A stretch of 64,000 nucleotides of DNA from Anodontia alba (GCA_964016985.1 OZ024829.1:73974110-74038109); one strand, 5' to 3'; shown: positions 24,242-34,909, counted from the stretch's first letter. Numbers and translations: made by a program. Notes: generated by a model not told the origin, from the sequence alone.

Positions 24242-24439
24242 ACAAGAGGCCCACGGGCCACGGGTCGCTCAACTGAGTGACATAGCCACTGCAGATATGC
24301 AGATGTTATGCAACACTTTTCCAATCCTGTCATCGCAACTAATGAAAAGATCATTATTTAAGCAGTTCTTTATTTTGAAGAAGAAGATATATGACATGCC
24401 AGTCAATTGAGCGTGATCATTTGAACAAACCCTAAATGG

Positions 24440-25960
24440 CAGCCAGCTTGGATTTACGATCGGCACGATTTTAGCTATTTTTGATCTACGAGTCACCCCA
24501 ATGCTTCCTACCAAGTTTCGAGTCAACTGGCCTTTCAGTTCAGGAGAAGAGGCGAAAAATAGATTTTCAAGATGGCTGCCATGGCGGCCATCTTGGATAT
24601 CCGATTGGCATGATTTTAGCTATTTTTGATCTACAAATCACCCCAATGTCTCCTACGAAGTTTGGAGTCAATTGGCCTTTCGGTGCAGGAGAAGAAGCTA
24701 AATATAGATTTTCAAGATAGCGGCCATGGTGGCCATCTGAGATTTCTGATCAGAACGATTTTAGCTATATTTGATCTACAAGTCACCCTAATGCTTCCTA
24801 CTAAGTTTCGAGTCAAGTGACTTTTGGGTTCAGAAGAAGCGAAAAAAAGATTTTCAAGATAGCCACCATGGCGGCCATCTTGGATTTACGATCGGCATGA
24901 TTTTAGCTATTTTTGATCTACAAGTCACCAAATGCTTCCTACCAAGTTTCGAGTCAACTGGCCTTTCGGTTCAGGAGAAGAAGCGAAAAATAGATTTTCA
25001 AGATGACTGCCATGGTGCCCATCCTGGTTTTACGATCGGCATGATTTTAGCTATTTTTGATCTACAAGTCACCCCGATGCTTCCTACCAAGTTTGGAGTC
25101 AACTGGCCTTTCGGTTTAGGAGAAGAAGCGAAAAATAGATTTTCAAGAAGGCCGCCATGGCGGCCATCTTGGATTTACGATAGGCACGATTTTAGCTATT
25201 TTTGATCTATAAGTCACCCCAATGCCTCCTATCAAGTTTGGAGTCAATTGACTTTTGGGTTTAGGAGTAGAAGTGAAAAACAGATTTTCAAGATGGCAGC
25301 CATGGCGGCCATCTTGGATTTCTTATCGGCATGATTTTAGCTATTTTTGATCTACAAGTCATCCTGATGCTTCCTAGCAAGTTTGGAGTCAATTGGCCTT
25401 TCGGTTCACAAGAAGAAGCAAAAAATAGATTTTCAAGATGGCCGCCATGGCGGCCATCTTGGATTTCCGATCGGCACGATTTTAGCTACTTTTGATCTAC
25501 AAGTCACCCTGATGCTTCCTAACAAGTTTGGAGTCAATTGGCCTTTCGGTTCAGAAGAAGCGAAAAATAGATTTTCAAGATGGCGGCCATGGCGGCCATC
25601 CTGGATTTCCGATCGGCACGATTTTAGCTATTTTTGATCTACAAGTCACCCTGATGCTTCATAGCAAGTGTGGAGTCAACTGGCCTTTCGGTTCAGGAGA
25701 AGAAGCGAAAAATAGATTTTCAAGATGGCGGCCATGGCGGCCATCTTGGATTTCCGATCGGCACGATTTTAGCTATTTTTGATCTACAAGTCACCCTGAT
25801 GGTTCCTAGCAAGTTTGGAGTCAATTGGCCTTTCGGTTCAGGAGAAGAAGCGAAAAATAGATTTTCAAGATGGCGGCCATGGCGGCCATCTAGGATTTCC
25901 GATCGGAACGATTTTAGCTACTTTTGATCTACAAGTCACCCCGATGCTTCCTACCAAGTA
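24440..25960. repeat. ~144-bp satellite, about eleven copies
   Basis: Repeats of TTTTAGCTATTTTTGATCTA, CAAGTCACCCCGATGCTTCC, TGGAGTCAATTGGCCTTTCG and ATGGCGGCCATCTTGGATT. Copies from about 25380 to 25900 are the most alike, suggesting recent local expansion. Confidence 0.95.
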
Positions 25961-26058
25961 TCAAGTCAATTGGCCCAGGGGTGTAGAAGGAGTAGGCTTT
26001 TAAAGCAATTGTTGACGCCGCACGACGGACGACGGACATTGACTGACCACAATACATG

Positions 26059-26094
26059 TAGCTCACCATGAGCACTTCGTGCTCAGGTGAGCTA
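26059..26094. other. Terminal hairpin of the nested element
   Basis: TAGCTCACC (26059-26067) pairs with GGTGAGCTA (26086-26094), and GAGCAC (26070-26075) pairs with GTGCTC (26079-26084) around TTC. A degraded version ends the element at 15418-15454. A 3' hairpin is a known feature of Helitron-type ends. Confidence 0.9.
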
Positions 26095-26098
26095 AAAA

Positions 26099-27058
26099 GT
26101 CTTGATGATGTAGCTATATAAACTTTACTTATATGAAAATTCTAAGTCTGCAGCCTTGACCTCAAGGACACACCCAGGAGTGGGGATTGTGCTGAGTGAA
26201 GTTGGGGTGGTCAGGTGGTGGGAAGGTGTCATGTATCTTATGTCACCTGGGCATCCAACTGAAATGGGCTTACAGCTGGGCAAGCCTGATATCCTTGTTG
26301 CAGGTAAGGGTAGAGGGGGAATGTTTTTATTTTTATATTTGTATGAACAGAGTAAGATCCTTTTTTTTTCACGGTTCAAATTTCTAGTAAAACCAGTTCA
26401 TTCCAAAGGGATTATAAAAGTCGCCAATTCATTTGATAGCCTTTGAAGTGTGTCGGCCCAAACTCAAACCATTTCACAAAGACAGTAACTCTTGTTGATA
26501 GCTGCCTATCTGTACTAATTATTATCTTCTTAAACTGACCATTTTATCCAATGAATTGATGTAAAGATATCTCAGTATTTGATTATCATAACAGCAGTGA
26601 TATTTTTACAAATTTGAAAATGTGAGTCCCAGGACTCGCTAGTCTCAACTTTTATGAGTCCTGATCAGAATTTATGAGTCCCACTTCGAGACTATGCTGT
26701 TACTGAGAATCGCTGTACTGGATTTAAATATGTTACGTCTACTCAAATTCAATGATGATAAAATGTAATAAAATTAAACAACTAGTTCTAGTGTTTTATA
26801 TCTTTGTATTACCAAATCCTAGACCTTGACTAGCTGAACACAAGACTAGCACATGGCTTCTAGACTAGAGAACACTCAAAGTAAAAAAAACTGTTAATGG
26901 AAATAAGCTCAGTTTGAACTATTCTTTCCAGACTAGAACTATAGTTTGACACCACTGGCACTCACTGAATGTGCTCAAAGTAAGAATGAAAAGTTCAGGA
27001 ATGCCACAATCAAGGCCTCAGTAGAAGAAGTCCACAGACAGAAACTCAGTGGATAGGC
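26099..27058. other. End of the 180-bp repeat and gene-free sequence
   Basis: The 180-bp repeat continues to about 26190 (CCTTGACCTCAAGGACAC). Beyond it I see no gene; frames around 26125-26446 on both strands lack family features. 26620-26690 has internal GAGTCC repeats. Confidence 0.45.
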
Positions 27059-27683
27059 TTAAAAGTTTACTTCAGTTTTTTTTTTCAGTTCATACATACT
27101 TCTATCTTTGGACTTCTTCCACTTCAGCACTGCTGTCTCAAAATCAAACTCTGGCCTTTTAATATTCTCATTCCCATCTACATTCTCATCTACACTGTCA
27201 CTTTGCACTCTTACACAACCCATTCTCCTTTTTGGCTGCTGTACACAATTTACAGTACATAAATTTATGTTCACTGTCATATTCAAGCCAGCTATAAAGG
27301 GTCATCCAATTGGGTTGGAAAATTCTGACTTTTTTAGAGCCAGACTGACCAGAATCTGTCGAGCATGACTTTTCAGCAGCCTCCGAGTCCGACTGGTAAT
27401 TATCTTGGGCCTGGGAATCCTGGGTCTCTGAAACCGGTTCACTTGTATGATCCTTGTTAAGTAGCGTAAACAGAGTTGGCTGAGTCTTATCAGTATTAAC
27501 AGTTTTTGTTTTTTTTCTTAGGTGGCATCGCTGATTATGCCTTAAACAGTTTGAAATCTGCTTTAATCTTACGCAAGTTACGGCTACGAAACGAGTAACG
27601 TCTACTTTCGTTTTCAACACGTGCAACGCTCTTTTCGTAACCCTATCACTGATTGGTTGAAAAACCAGAAAGCGTCCAATCAA
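27059..27683 (-). pseudogene. TTF-type zinc finger protein fragment (hAT/ZNF862-like)
   Basis: A minus-strand frame (27683 to 27198) has a Ser/Thr/Gln-rich linker, then RIFQPNWMTLYSWLEYD and MYCKLC. The spacing FQ-x2-W, WL-x-YD and C-x2-C is that of TTF-type zinc fingers at the N-terminus of hAT-derived and ZNF862/ZMYM-like proteins. The frame breaks just after the CxxC; the adjoining frame (27286 to 27059) continues with FETAVLKWKKSKDR, plausibly the end of the same domain. No dimerisation domain or DDE core follows. It is either a 5' fragment of a hAT-type element or an exon of a domesticated copy. The first third has no recognisable domain. Confidence 0.5.
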
Positions 27684-27796
27684 AATCCAACTGACTCTCT
27701 GTGCGACTGGAGATTCTGCATCTCTAGCAGGAAGTCGTAAAGAGAGGCAAAAATCGGGAGTTTTACGCCAGATCGTAAAGGATCACATGTCGACAC

Positions 27797-27895
27797 CTGA
27801 GCGCAAAAAGTCAGTAACTCACGAGCGCAAAAAGTCAGTAACTCGTAAGACTTCCTTATATATTTTAATGTGAGTTACTGACTTTTTGCGCTCAG
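27797..27895. repeat. Perfect 26-bp inverted repeat
   Basis: CTGAGCGCAAAAAGTCAGTA... (27797-27822) is repeated as its exact complement at 27870-27895. A 22-bp direct copy lies between them (27823-27844). The arms enclose about 47 bp. Confidence 0.95.
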
Positions 27896-27959
27896 TAGAC
27901 GATGTTACGTATGGATTAGTTTCTTTCATGTAACAATCTGTGAAAAAAACATTAATCTT

Positions 27960-27985
27960 GTTAATTAATTAATTAATTAATTAAT

Positions 27986-28031
<46 letters not shown>

Positions 28032-28032
28032 C

Positions 28033-28112
<80 letters not shown>
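27960..28112. repeat. (TTAA)n and (GATA/GACA)n microsatellite
   Basis: A TTAA tract at about 27960-27984, then GATA repeats interrupted by GACA repeats to about 28112. The open minus-strand frame over it is an artefact of the 4-bp period. Confidence 0.97.
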
Positions 28113-28116
<4 letters not shown>

Positions 28117-28487
28117 ATATGCCTGTCTGTGGGTTGAAAGTCTTTTTGGACACTCTCCTAATAATTGTTTGATTTAAGCATGGCCTGGTAATATTAATGG
28201 ATGGATGAATGCTAATCAATGGTAATTATATTGTTTGTCTAGATCTCGGCGAAGACAGCTACTTGCCCTTGAGTCTCCCACAAACATATAAATGGGAGCC
28301 ATCAATACAAGATTTATGGGGGTTTTCACAGTTTGTTACATGAAAGAAACTAATCTAATCTGAAAGTTCATAATAATAATAACAACTGATAATAACTGAA
28401 TAATCTTATAACCATATTATTCCTGTTGCGGAATTGGTTACATCTATTTTACCATTTAATCTATATTAGGAGAGTAATCCCTTTTGT
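28113..28487. other. No gene seen
   Basis: Ordinary AT-rich sequence. TAACCATATTATTCC (28409-28423) is complementary to a phrase near 22697, so a small diverged dispersed repeat may be present. Confidence 0.3.
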
Positions 28488-28607
28488 ATAATTTTTTTCG
28501 GGAGTTTACAGTGAGAACTGATCATTCCAGTTTGACTAGGTTATTACGGTTTAAAGAACCGCAGGGTCAGCAAGCTAGATGGATAGAAGAATTGTCTCAG
28601 TACAATA
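28488..28607 (+). pseudogene. Ty3/gypsy RNase H fragment
   Basis: The frame reads FTVRTDHSSLTRLLRFKEPQ followed by QARWIEELSQYNM, the conserved end of the Ty3/gypsy RNase H domain (TDH-x-SL, then the W-x-E motif). It stops abruptly where it meets the repeat that carries the tRNA-like gene. No integrase or further pol follows, so this is a remnant. The longer open frame through the tRNA-like sequence is fortuitous. Confidence 0.75.
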
Positions 28608-28628
28608 TGGTGATTGGCGGGACTGTCG

Positions 28629-28701
28629 GCCCGGTTAGCTCAGTTGGTAGAGCACCTGAATTGCAAGCAGGGGGTCGCGGGTTCGAGTCCTGCATTGGGC
28701 A
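28629..28701 (+). tRNA. tRNA-like gene 1 (anticodon position reads TGC, Ala?)
   Basis: A 73-nt cloverleaf: acceptor GCCCGGT pairs with ATTGGGC. A box TAGCTCAGTTGG and B box GGTTCGAGTCC are perfect, with T-stem GCGGG/CCTGC. The anticodon loop ATTGCAA would give TGC (Ala), but the anticodon stem CCTGA/GCAGG has a mismatch. A run of five T follows three bases downstream, as in pol III terminators. It lies in a repeat that occurs twice here, so it may be a mobile-element tRNA mimic rather than a cellular tRNA gene. Confidence 0.5.
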
Positions 28702-28809
28702 CACTTTTTCCTCCTTAGTTTACTTTAATGGTGACGAGGTAAACTGGTGAGTGCGGGGAAAGGCTAGAAACTGATAGTATGTTCAGTTGATGCCTTGCAC
28801 TAAAAAGTT

Positions 28810-28823
28810 AAAAGGGGGAGGAG
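28810..28823 (+). other. Polypurine-tract-like sequence before a putative LTR start
   Basis: AAAAGGGGGAGGAG is followed directly by TGTGGTGATTGG. A purine tract abutting TG is the usual 3' LTR boundary of a retrotransposon. It fits the gypsy RNase H remnant just upstream and would place the second tRNA-like gene inside an LTR. Confidence 0.45.
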
Positions 28824-28846
28824 TGTGGTGATTGGTGGGACTGTCG

Positions 28847-28919
28847 GCCCTGTTAGCTCAGTTGGTAGAGCAACTGACTTGCAAGCAGGGGGTCGCGGGT
28901 TCGAGTCCTGCATCGGGCA
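28847..28919 (+). tRNA. tRNA-like gene 2 (anticodon position reads TGC, Ala?)
   Basis: Second copy, 218 bp downstream of the first. Acceptor GCCCTGT/ATCGGGC is weaker, and the A and B boxes are identical to copy 1. The anticodon loop is CTTGCAA (TGC) on a poor stem ACTGA/GCAGG. TTTTT follows immediately (28921-28925). Flanks are shared with copy 1 (TGGTGATTGG[C/T]GGGACTGTCG before, CCTTAGTTTACTTTA after), so the unit including flanks was duplicated. Confidence 0.5.
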
Positions 28920-28925
28920 CTTTTT

Positions 28926-29604
28926 CGTCCTTAGTTTACTTTAGTACCATACCCTGAGACACTTCCTAAAAGTTAATACAGTTACCTTTCAAGCAATACA
29001 AGACTTCTACTTAACACTGCTTCAGCAATGCCTTCTTCGTGCGAGTCTTTTCACTTTCACTTCCGAACGAGGCAAACGAAATCTACACCTGGAGTGTATA
29101 TAATGTACACCGTCTGTGTCCCCTTCTGGGGTTAGATTGGAAGAAAGAAAGAAAGTTTAAAATATGCTCTACTCACTTTCCATTGATTTAAATTTGTGGC
29201 ATCATATGTTTTCGATAGTCATATGTTTCCGATAGCTTTTGTAATGTCGCGAGAGTTTGTAAACACCGATGTCATACTTCACGTGTACCTGTGTTTTGAC
29301 AGCCGAAATAATTTTCCGACTTGAGTATAAACAAGCTCCAAACAGAATGCTTAGAATAAAGGTAATCTTACTTGTTCTTTGTAACACCTTCTAATTATTC
29401 CATTTTCACTTGTGACTTTATTTTGCCAATAAAATATGACTGCATGTCAACTTTGTGTAAACACAACAGCTACTGACACAGTGTCGTCTGCTTACTACAT
29501 CATTGATGCTAAAAATAGATTATCATAATGGGATATCTCTGTTGAATTTTTCTATGTACGGAGGCACATTCATGCCATGGGTCCTTATGATGGACAGTGT
29601 GTGA
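28926..29604. other. Possible LTR remainder and upstream region of the pogo gene
   Basis: No coding region. If 28824 is an LTR start, its body continues here, but no end can be fixed. At 29618-29629 CTTATTTTTCAG is a good splice-acceptor context just before the conserved start of the transposase. Confidence 0.35.
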
Positions 29605-31598
29605 ATGTGCTCTCCTCTTATTTTTCAGCTTACACCAGCTGTCGGAAGGGCCAAGAGAAAGTGCTATTCTCCTTCAGCATTGGTAAGAGCTTATAAAGCA
29701 GTGAAGGAAAATGGTGTTCCAGTATACAGGGCTGCCAAAGAACATGCTGTTCCTTTGACAACACTTAGAGACAGAGCAGACAACAGCGTGTCTGTGGATT
29801 GTACAAAGCCTGGTCCAGAGCCTGTTTTATCTCAGCTTGAAGAGTCCAAGTTAGTTGCCCACATCAAGGAGTTGGCGGCCGTTGGTTATGGGTATACCCG
29901 TGCAGAAGTCCTCGAAATGGCCTCTGACTTTGCTGTTGCTCTAGGGAAGCGGAGAAAGACTGACAAGCCTTTCTCAATGCAGTGGTTTTATAGCTTTATG
30001 AGTAGGTGGCCAGAACTTCATGTTGTTAAACCTTCCAGTTTATCAGAACAACGAGCTCGCTGTGCATCTGAAGAATCCATTAACAAGTATTTTTCTGAAC
30101 TTGAACATATTATCACTAAGTACCATCTTAAAGACAAACCGCATTTAATATACAATATTGATGAAAAGGGTATCAACACAGAAACAAGACCTCCAAATGT
30201 AGTAGCTGGAAAGTATTACCAGCCACAAATGGTCATTGCAGAAAGAAGCAAGCTTGTGACAGTAATTGGTGCTGGTAATGCCCTGGGGTCATCAGTTCCT
30301 CCATTCTTTGTCTTCCCAGGCCAGCGGATGCTTCCTGGTCTCTTGGAAGGAAAGACTTTTGTTGGGGCCGATGGCACTGTGACTCAAAGTGGCTGGTCAA
30401 ATTCAGATGTATTCAGATCATATATGAAGGACCACTTCTTGAAGTATGTTCAGGGACGTGGTGCTGACCCTATTCTAGTCCTGTGTGATGGTCATCGGAG
30501 CCATATTGCTATAAATCTTATTGAATGGGCATGTGACAACAACATAATTCTGTTTGTTCTCCCGCCTCATTACTCACATATTTTGCAACCAATGGACATA
30601 GGGTGTTTTGGCCCATTGCAGCTTATTTATAACCAGGAATGCTTGTCATTTTCCCGTAACAATCACAGAACCGTGTCAAAATATGATGTTTGCAGTTTAG
30701 CTTGTAAAGCATACTTAGCAGCACTTTCTCCATCCAACCTCCAGGCTTCTTTTTCCAAAGCTGGTATCTATCTCCTCAAAAAAGCAGCAGACGTTATTGC
30801 TGACCTAGGAGATAAAATTTCCCCTTCAAAATTGTATAGTTATTCTAAAGAAAGTAACAATCAGAGTGAGGAAGACCGTAACAAATTTGTTGAAAATGAT
30901 CTTATCTCAAATAACCATATCTCAAATGCTGAAGCCCTATGTGATACCTTTTTTTTTGCAAGCTGGTGGTAAGGTAGGTGAAGAGATTGAACACACCAAA
31001 AAGATAAGAAGGAATATCAGTAATGTTATTGGAGGTAAAGCAGTCACAGAAGACCAAACCTTACATTGTATGAAGCAATATATGCATGAATCAAAGTCCT
31101 CTGCTAAGCCTGCCCCAAAACATCAAAAGAAAACACCCTGTGATTCCCCTCAAAAAAACCCCGTCTCATCAAAAAAAACTCCTATCAAATCAAAATATCA
31201 AAAGAAAACTCCATGTGATTCCATTAAAAATAACCCTGTCTCATCCAAAAAAAACTATCAAATCAGGAAAAAAATGTGCCAAACCTGTGAAAAACTCTGG
31301 AAAGTCTAAACAGTCAATACATACTAATATTAACAGCAGTCCCCAGCAAGGCCTATCACATATCAATCTTATTGCCTCTGATGTTTTGTCATCTGAAGAT
31401 GAGTCTGAGTCTCAGATGGCAGATAAAGATATATGTTGTGTTTGCAAAAAGTTCTATGCAAGGCCTGTTGATGTTCATAAAATTGCCATGACAAACTGGG
31501 CCCAGTGTGACATATGTGGACACTGGGTCCATCTAGTTTATTGCACCCCAGTGAGAGTTGTAAGAAAGGAGACCCCTTTCAAATGTCCATGTTGTTAA
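29605..31598 (+). CDS. pogo/Tigger-type transposase with C-terminal PHD finger (two frameshifts)
   Basis: The first frame (29605-30972) has a psq/CENP-B-type DNA-binding region (KRKCYSPSALVRAYKAVKEN, then a second helix-turn-helix with WFYSFMSRWPEL). The DDE_1 core follows: YNIDEKGI (first D), LVLCDGHRSH (second D) and LQPMDIGCFGPL (third D). All three catalytic aspartates are present. A T10 run at 30949-30958 breaks the frame; the next frame continues a Lys/Ser-rich linker, and a second shift in A-runs near 31250 leads to the last frame. That frame ends in a PHD finger: CCVCKKFY, CDICGHWVH and FKCPCC give C-x2-C, C-x2-C-x4-H and C-x-C-C spacing. Annotated start MCSP precedes a likely splice acceptor, so the true N-terminus may lie in an upstream exon. 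No TIRs were identified, so this could be an element or a domesticated gene. Confidence 0.85.
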
Positions 31599-32711
31599 AA
31601 AAGCTATTTCTAACTTTAAAATATTTTTTGTTCCTACTCAACTCTCCTATCAATTTGTATAAACAATATTTTAAAGATAGTAATTCAAATCTTGTCTTGT
31701 TGTGCTTTTTAACAACATTTTGATGAAAATTTGCTAATTCTTAAGTGGGAAATACATATGTTTTTTTATTGTCATGGGAGAAAAGTAAGCAAATATTCAT
31801 AAACAAGTTTTCTAATTCAAATTAAATTGCCACCATGGTAATTGTAAATGTTGTGAAAGCTTTCATTTATAAATGAATATCAACAATTAACTATTCTTAT
31901 TACTTCATTTTGTCACAATAACTATGTGCCATTGTTTTATAATTTCTTTTCAGTCAATACTTTCTTAATACGTTTATGGTCAACAATTATGTGTCATCAT
32001 ACATTTATTTGCGGTTGCAGTCACTCAGAGCCTGATAAATGAGGTCACCCAATGGATTATCGATATTATATTACGGCTATTTTGATTGGTCAATTTTGTC
32101 AGCCTCTTGTCAGGGCCGAGTTTCAACACAACAACCGGGAATTTTACGGTGTTTTCGCCAGTTTCGGTGAGTTTACACACTATTTATTTGATTTAAAATG
32201 ATTTACCCTATTTGTTCATATATTACAAGACTTATGCGTTGTTTTCTGTTAGACTATCGATAACACATGACGCCATGCTACCGCCACTTCTTGCCAGCTG
32301 ATTTTATCATCAGTTTAGGAAAATGTATCCTGCAACTGACTGCAACCATTTTCATTTAGAACCGTAGCTTAATGAGTGAGTTACAAATCTCCAAAGTACG
32401 AGTGATCCGCTATTGGTTTTGATCCGCTAATTGCGAGTTGACTATATCCCTGTGCCGTAGACGAACATTCCGGGGGCGAAACATCATTACAAAAAATAAA
32501 GCCATCTACAATCTCATTTCGGATTTTTCAAGTTATGTTACTGGTACATGTGAGGAGATTTACATACCCTGCATATCTGGAGCTGTCATTAACCCGTAAC
32601 TAAAAGCATTTTCCATGAATATCTCACCAGTACGTTGAACATTATAATTCGAGGATAAACCGAACAAGATTCACTTCCGGAACACAATTTACCGAAACGC
32701 ACCTGAAGTCG
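31599..32711. other. Gene-free sequence downstream of the pogo gene
   Basis: AT-rich to about 32040 and then ordinary composition. No protein similarity in either strand and no terminal repeat that would close the pogo element. Confidence 0.45.
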
Positions 32712-33700
32712 GCTCACACTAATGTCCGGGATGTTCGGGATGTAATGTCCGGGATGTATGTGGTAGTGGTGTGTTGCACTCAATATCTCTGCTGGTAGTG
32801 GTCAGAATTTAATAAAGTTGAAATATTTAAGCTCCATTCTAAATGATAATTAAAAAATATTTTTCAATTTTTATCCCCTTAAAGCCGATTTTGGACTTTG
32901 AAATGTCCGGGATGTTCCAGATGCAATGTCCGGGATGTATGGGTAGTGGTGCATTGTCCTTATATCTCAACTAATAATAAACAGAATTTAATGAAATATG
33001 TATTATTTGAATGTTAGAGCTCTATTCTGAAAGAAAATTAAAAAAAAATATTTTATACCCTCTTGCAGTCCGTTTTTGACTTTAAAATGTCCGGGATGTC
33101 TATTTCGGACTTTAAAATGTACGAATGATCCCAGGTGTTAAGTGGGATTGACATTTTTCTTTAATAACATTCGTAAATGTAGTCTTTTATGTATCAACAT
33201 TAACTTGTAACTACAGACTAATAAAAATGTTAAATTTGTAAAACAAAATTTGAACATATATGATGATTTCAAGCGTTTGGTATATGTCCGGGATCATTCA
33301 GGATCACCATCATGTTGCAGAAGTAAAACAAAAAAAGTAATATCAAATGCTATATGGTATGTTCAATTAGAAAAATTGGATATTTATTTATTTATTTATT
33401 TATTTATTCTCTAAAACATGGATTGTGGGGAAGAGTAGGGTTTTTTTCTTGAGTCTCAAAAACTGCACCCAAAAAAGTAAATAACGTTTTGAGTTTTTTT
33501 TTTCTAATTTCTTCTCAAAGCATAGATTGTGGATACTTTACCCAAAATCTTGGTTTTAGAGCATAGATGTTGTATTTTTTTTTGTTTATACAGGTTAGGC
33601 TGAGTAATTTTATGGGTCATTAACTTAATGACGGTGTTTAACGACTTATGAAGCTTTAACGACTTGTTTGCTAATTGCATTAACTCTTAATTAATTGGAC
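32712..33700 (+). mobile_element. Naiad-related 5' region (tandem ATGTCCGGGATG array plus leader)
   Basis: Opens CACACTAATGTCCGGGATG and contains about two to three units of 175-185 bp with GTCCGGGATGTATGGGTAGT, TGTCCTTATATCTCAACT and AGAATTTAATGAAAT. Then come GGGATCATTCAGGAT, CTCTAAAACATGGATTGTGG and CAGGTTAGGCTGAGTAATTT. The last stretch through GCTAATTGCATTAACTC (to about 33690) matches the reverse complement of 56060-56135. In the Naiad copy that sequence runs straight into the coding region. No ORF follows here, so this is a 5' fragment or non-autonomous derivative. Confidence 0.65.
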
Positions 33701-34080
33701 GCGTGCCGCAATTGAGTTATGTGTTGATTGATGCGTTTAACTGATGCTCATTCCGAATGATCTTATCGATAAACATGATAAATATATTTACAATGTTCGA
33801 TTTTCTTCTAAAATGTGGTCTTGATACAAGGGCAGGTATACGTGAAGATAAATAATTCAATAGGTAATCGAGTTATATCCCTTCTATAGTAAAATTATTA
33901 ACCATTGTTCATAGATCATAGATCAATAAATGCAGTCATTAAGCACCAAGTAAAAACGTGTATGGGAACAAATTGCCGCTGATCAGTTTTTTTATTATTA
34001 CGTCGAGTTTCCGAGTTTTCACCGTTTCCGTAGTCCGTCCATACGTCATTCCGTCCACGGTACAAATAACATTGACAGTG

Positions 34081-34137
<57 letters not shown>

Positions 34138-34327
34138 GGGAATTCCAAGCTACGTAATATTCAGTAAGCAGTCATTGATTTATATATGTATAAAATCCAA
34201 ATCCAACAAACAACACTCTGGAACATTAAATTTCTATTTTACAACAACCGTTGTATGATTCTGCAATTGAAGGGGTTAATTCAGTTGTCGCAAATTTATA
34301 AAAAAAAAAAATGACGCATCTAAGGCA
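33701..34327. other. No gene; (TC)n tract
   Basis: No coding region seen. A (TC)n microsatellite occupies about 34086-34135. TCTAAGGCATTGCAG (34319-34333) is a plausible splice acceptor for the following exon. Confidence 0.5.
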
Positions 34328-34738
34328 TTGCAGGTCAAAATTCTGCGCATTCAACAACAGCCGAATTCTTATGATTGCGGGCTTTTTGCAATAGCGAATG
34401 TGGTAGAGTTTTGTTTTTCTCCTGATTCTTTTAATCCCAGAATAATATACGACGTATCGAAAATGAGACAGCATTTGATTGAATGTTTGGAAAATGGAAA
34501 AATGTCAGCGTCTCCCAAGGAAAAAGAAAAAAGCAGAGGTAAACTTAATTCATTCACTTGCAAAAGCATAAAAATTCCAATCTAGTGCTATTGCAGAATG
34601 CCCGCGTGTATTGATGACATGATTTACTGTGATAATCGTAAGTGCAAGACTTGGTTTCATAGAAAATGTGTAGGTTTAGGTTCCACAGCAAACGAGTGGC
34701 GATGTACCTCTTGTGAACAGCAGCATGTGTAATACATG
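34328..34738 (+). pseudogene. Ulp1-like cysteine protease plus PHD finger exon
   Basis: From 34334 the frame reads VKILRIQQQPNSYDCGLFAI, the catalytic end of the Ulp1/SENP (C48) peptidase fold, with the oxyanion Gln and nucleophile in Q-x5-DCG-x-F. The His and Asp would lie in an upstream exon. After KEKEKSRG a low-similarity stretch ends at TAG (34583-34585). The same frame then encodes a PHD finger: CYCRMPAC, YCDNRKCKTWFH, RKCV and WRCTSC, ending at TAA (34736-34738). Ulp1 plus PHD is an architecture I associate with transposon-derived invertebrate proteins. One in-frame TAG and no visible upstream exons make this a probable fragment. A 47-nt GT-AG intron would not restore the frame. Confidence 0.6.
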
Positions 34739-34835
34739 TACAAGTAGCAGCATCTGTTTCAGATTGTTTCTGTTATCTTTTCACAACATATGTACAAGTT
34801 TTATTTGCTGATTTTAGTATTTGATTTTTTTAGTT

Positions 34836-34838
<3 letters not shown>

Positions 34839-34906
<68 letters not shown>
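34839..34906. repeat. (TA)n tract, left of the MITE
   Basis: About 68 bp of perfect TA dinucleotides ending directly at the MITE terminus. With the tract at 36336 it appears to be one microsatellite split by the insertion. Confidence 0.97.

Positions 34907-34909
<3 letters not shown>

Larger units (their letters stand above)
24242..26098. mobile_element. Hairpin-ended satellite-carrying element, nested copy 2
   Basis: A clean 1,857-bp insertion into a 180-bp repeat. The 5' end is ACAAGAGGCCCACGGGCC (palindromic) then CGCTCAACTGAG. The 3' end is GACGCCGCACGACGGACG followed by a hairpin and AAAAA. The core is about 11 copies of the 144-bp satellite also found at 14735-15345. The two ends are related: CGCTCA(A/C)CTGAG at the left is complementary to CTCAGGTGAGC at the right. 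No ORF belongs to transposition; short frames in the core are repeat artefacts. Likely a Helentron/pearl-type non-autonomous element (inference). Confidence 0.8.

Noticed and set aside
24481..26003. Many overlapping ~84-aa frames with similar sequence
   Set aside because: They follow the period of the 144-bp satellite and end at the same point in each unit; the units are tandem DNA repeats, not a protein family.
28484..28750. A single 88-aa protein
   Set aside because: Only the first part is coding-derived (gypsy RNase H); the rest is translation through the tRNA-like gene.
34539..34585. A 47-nt intron removing the TAG in the Ulp1/PHD exon
   Set aside because: GT and AG are present, but the length is not a multiple of three and splicing would put the PHD finger out of frame.
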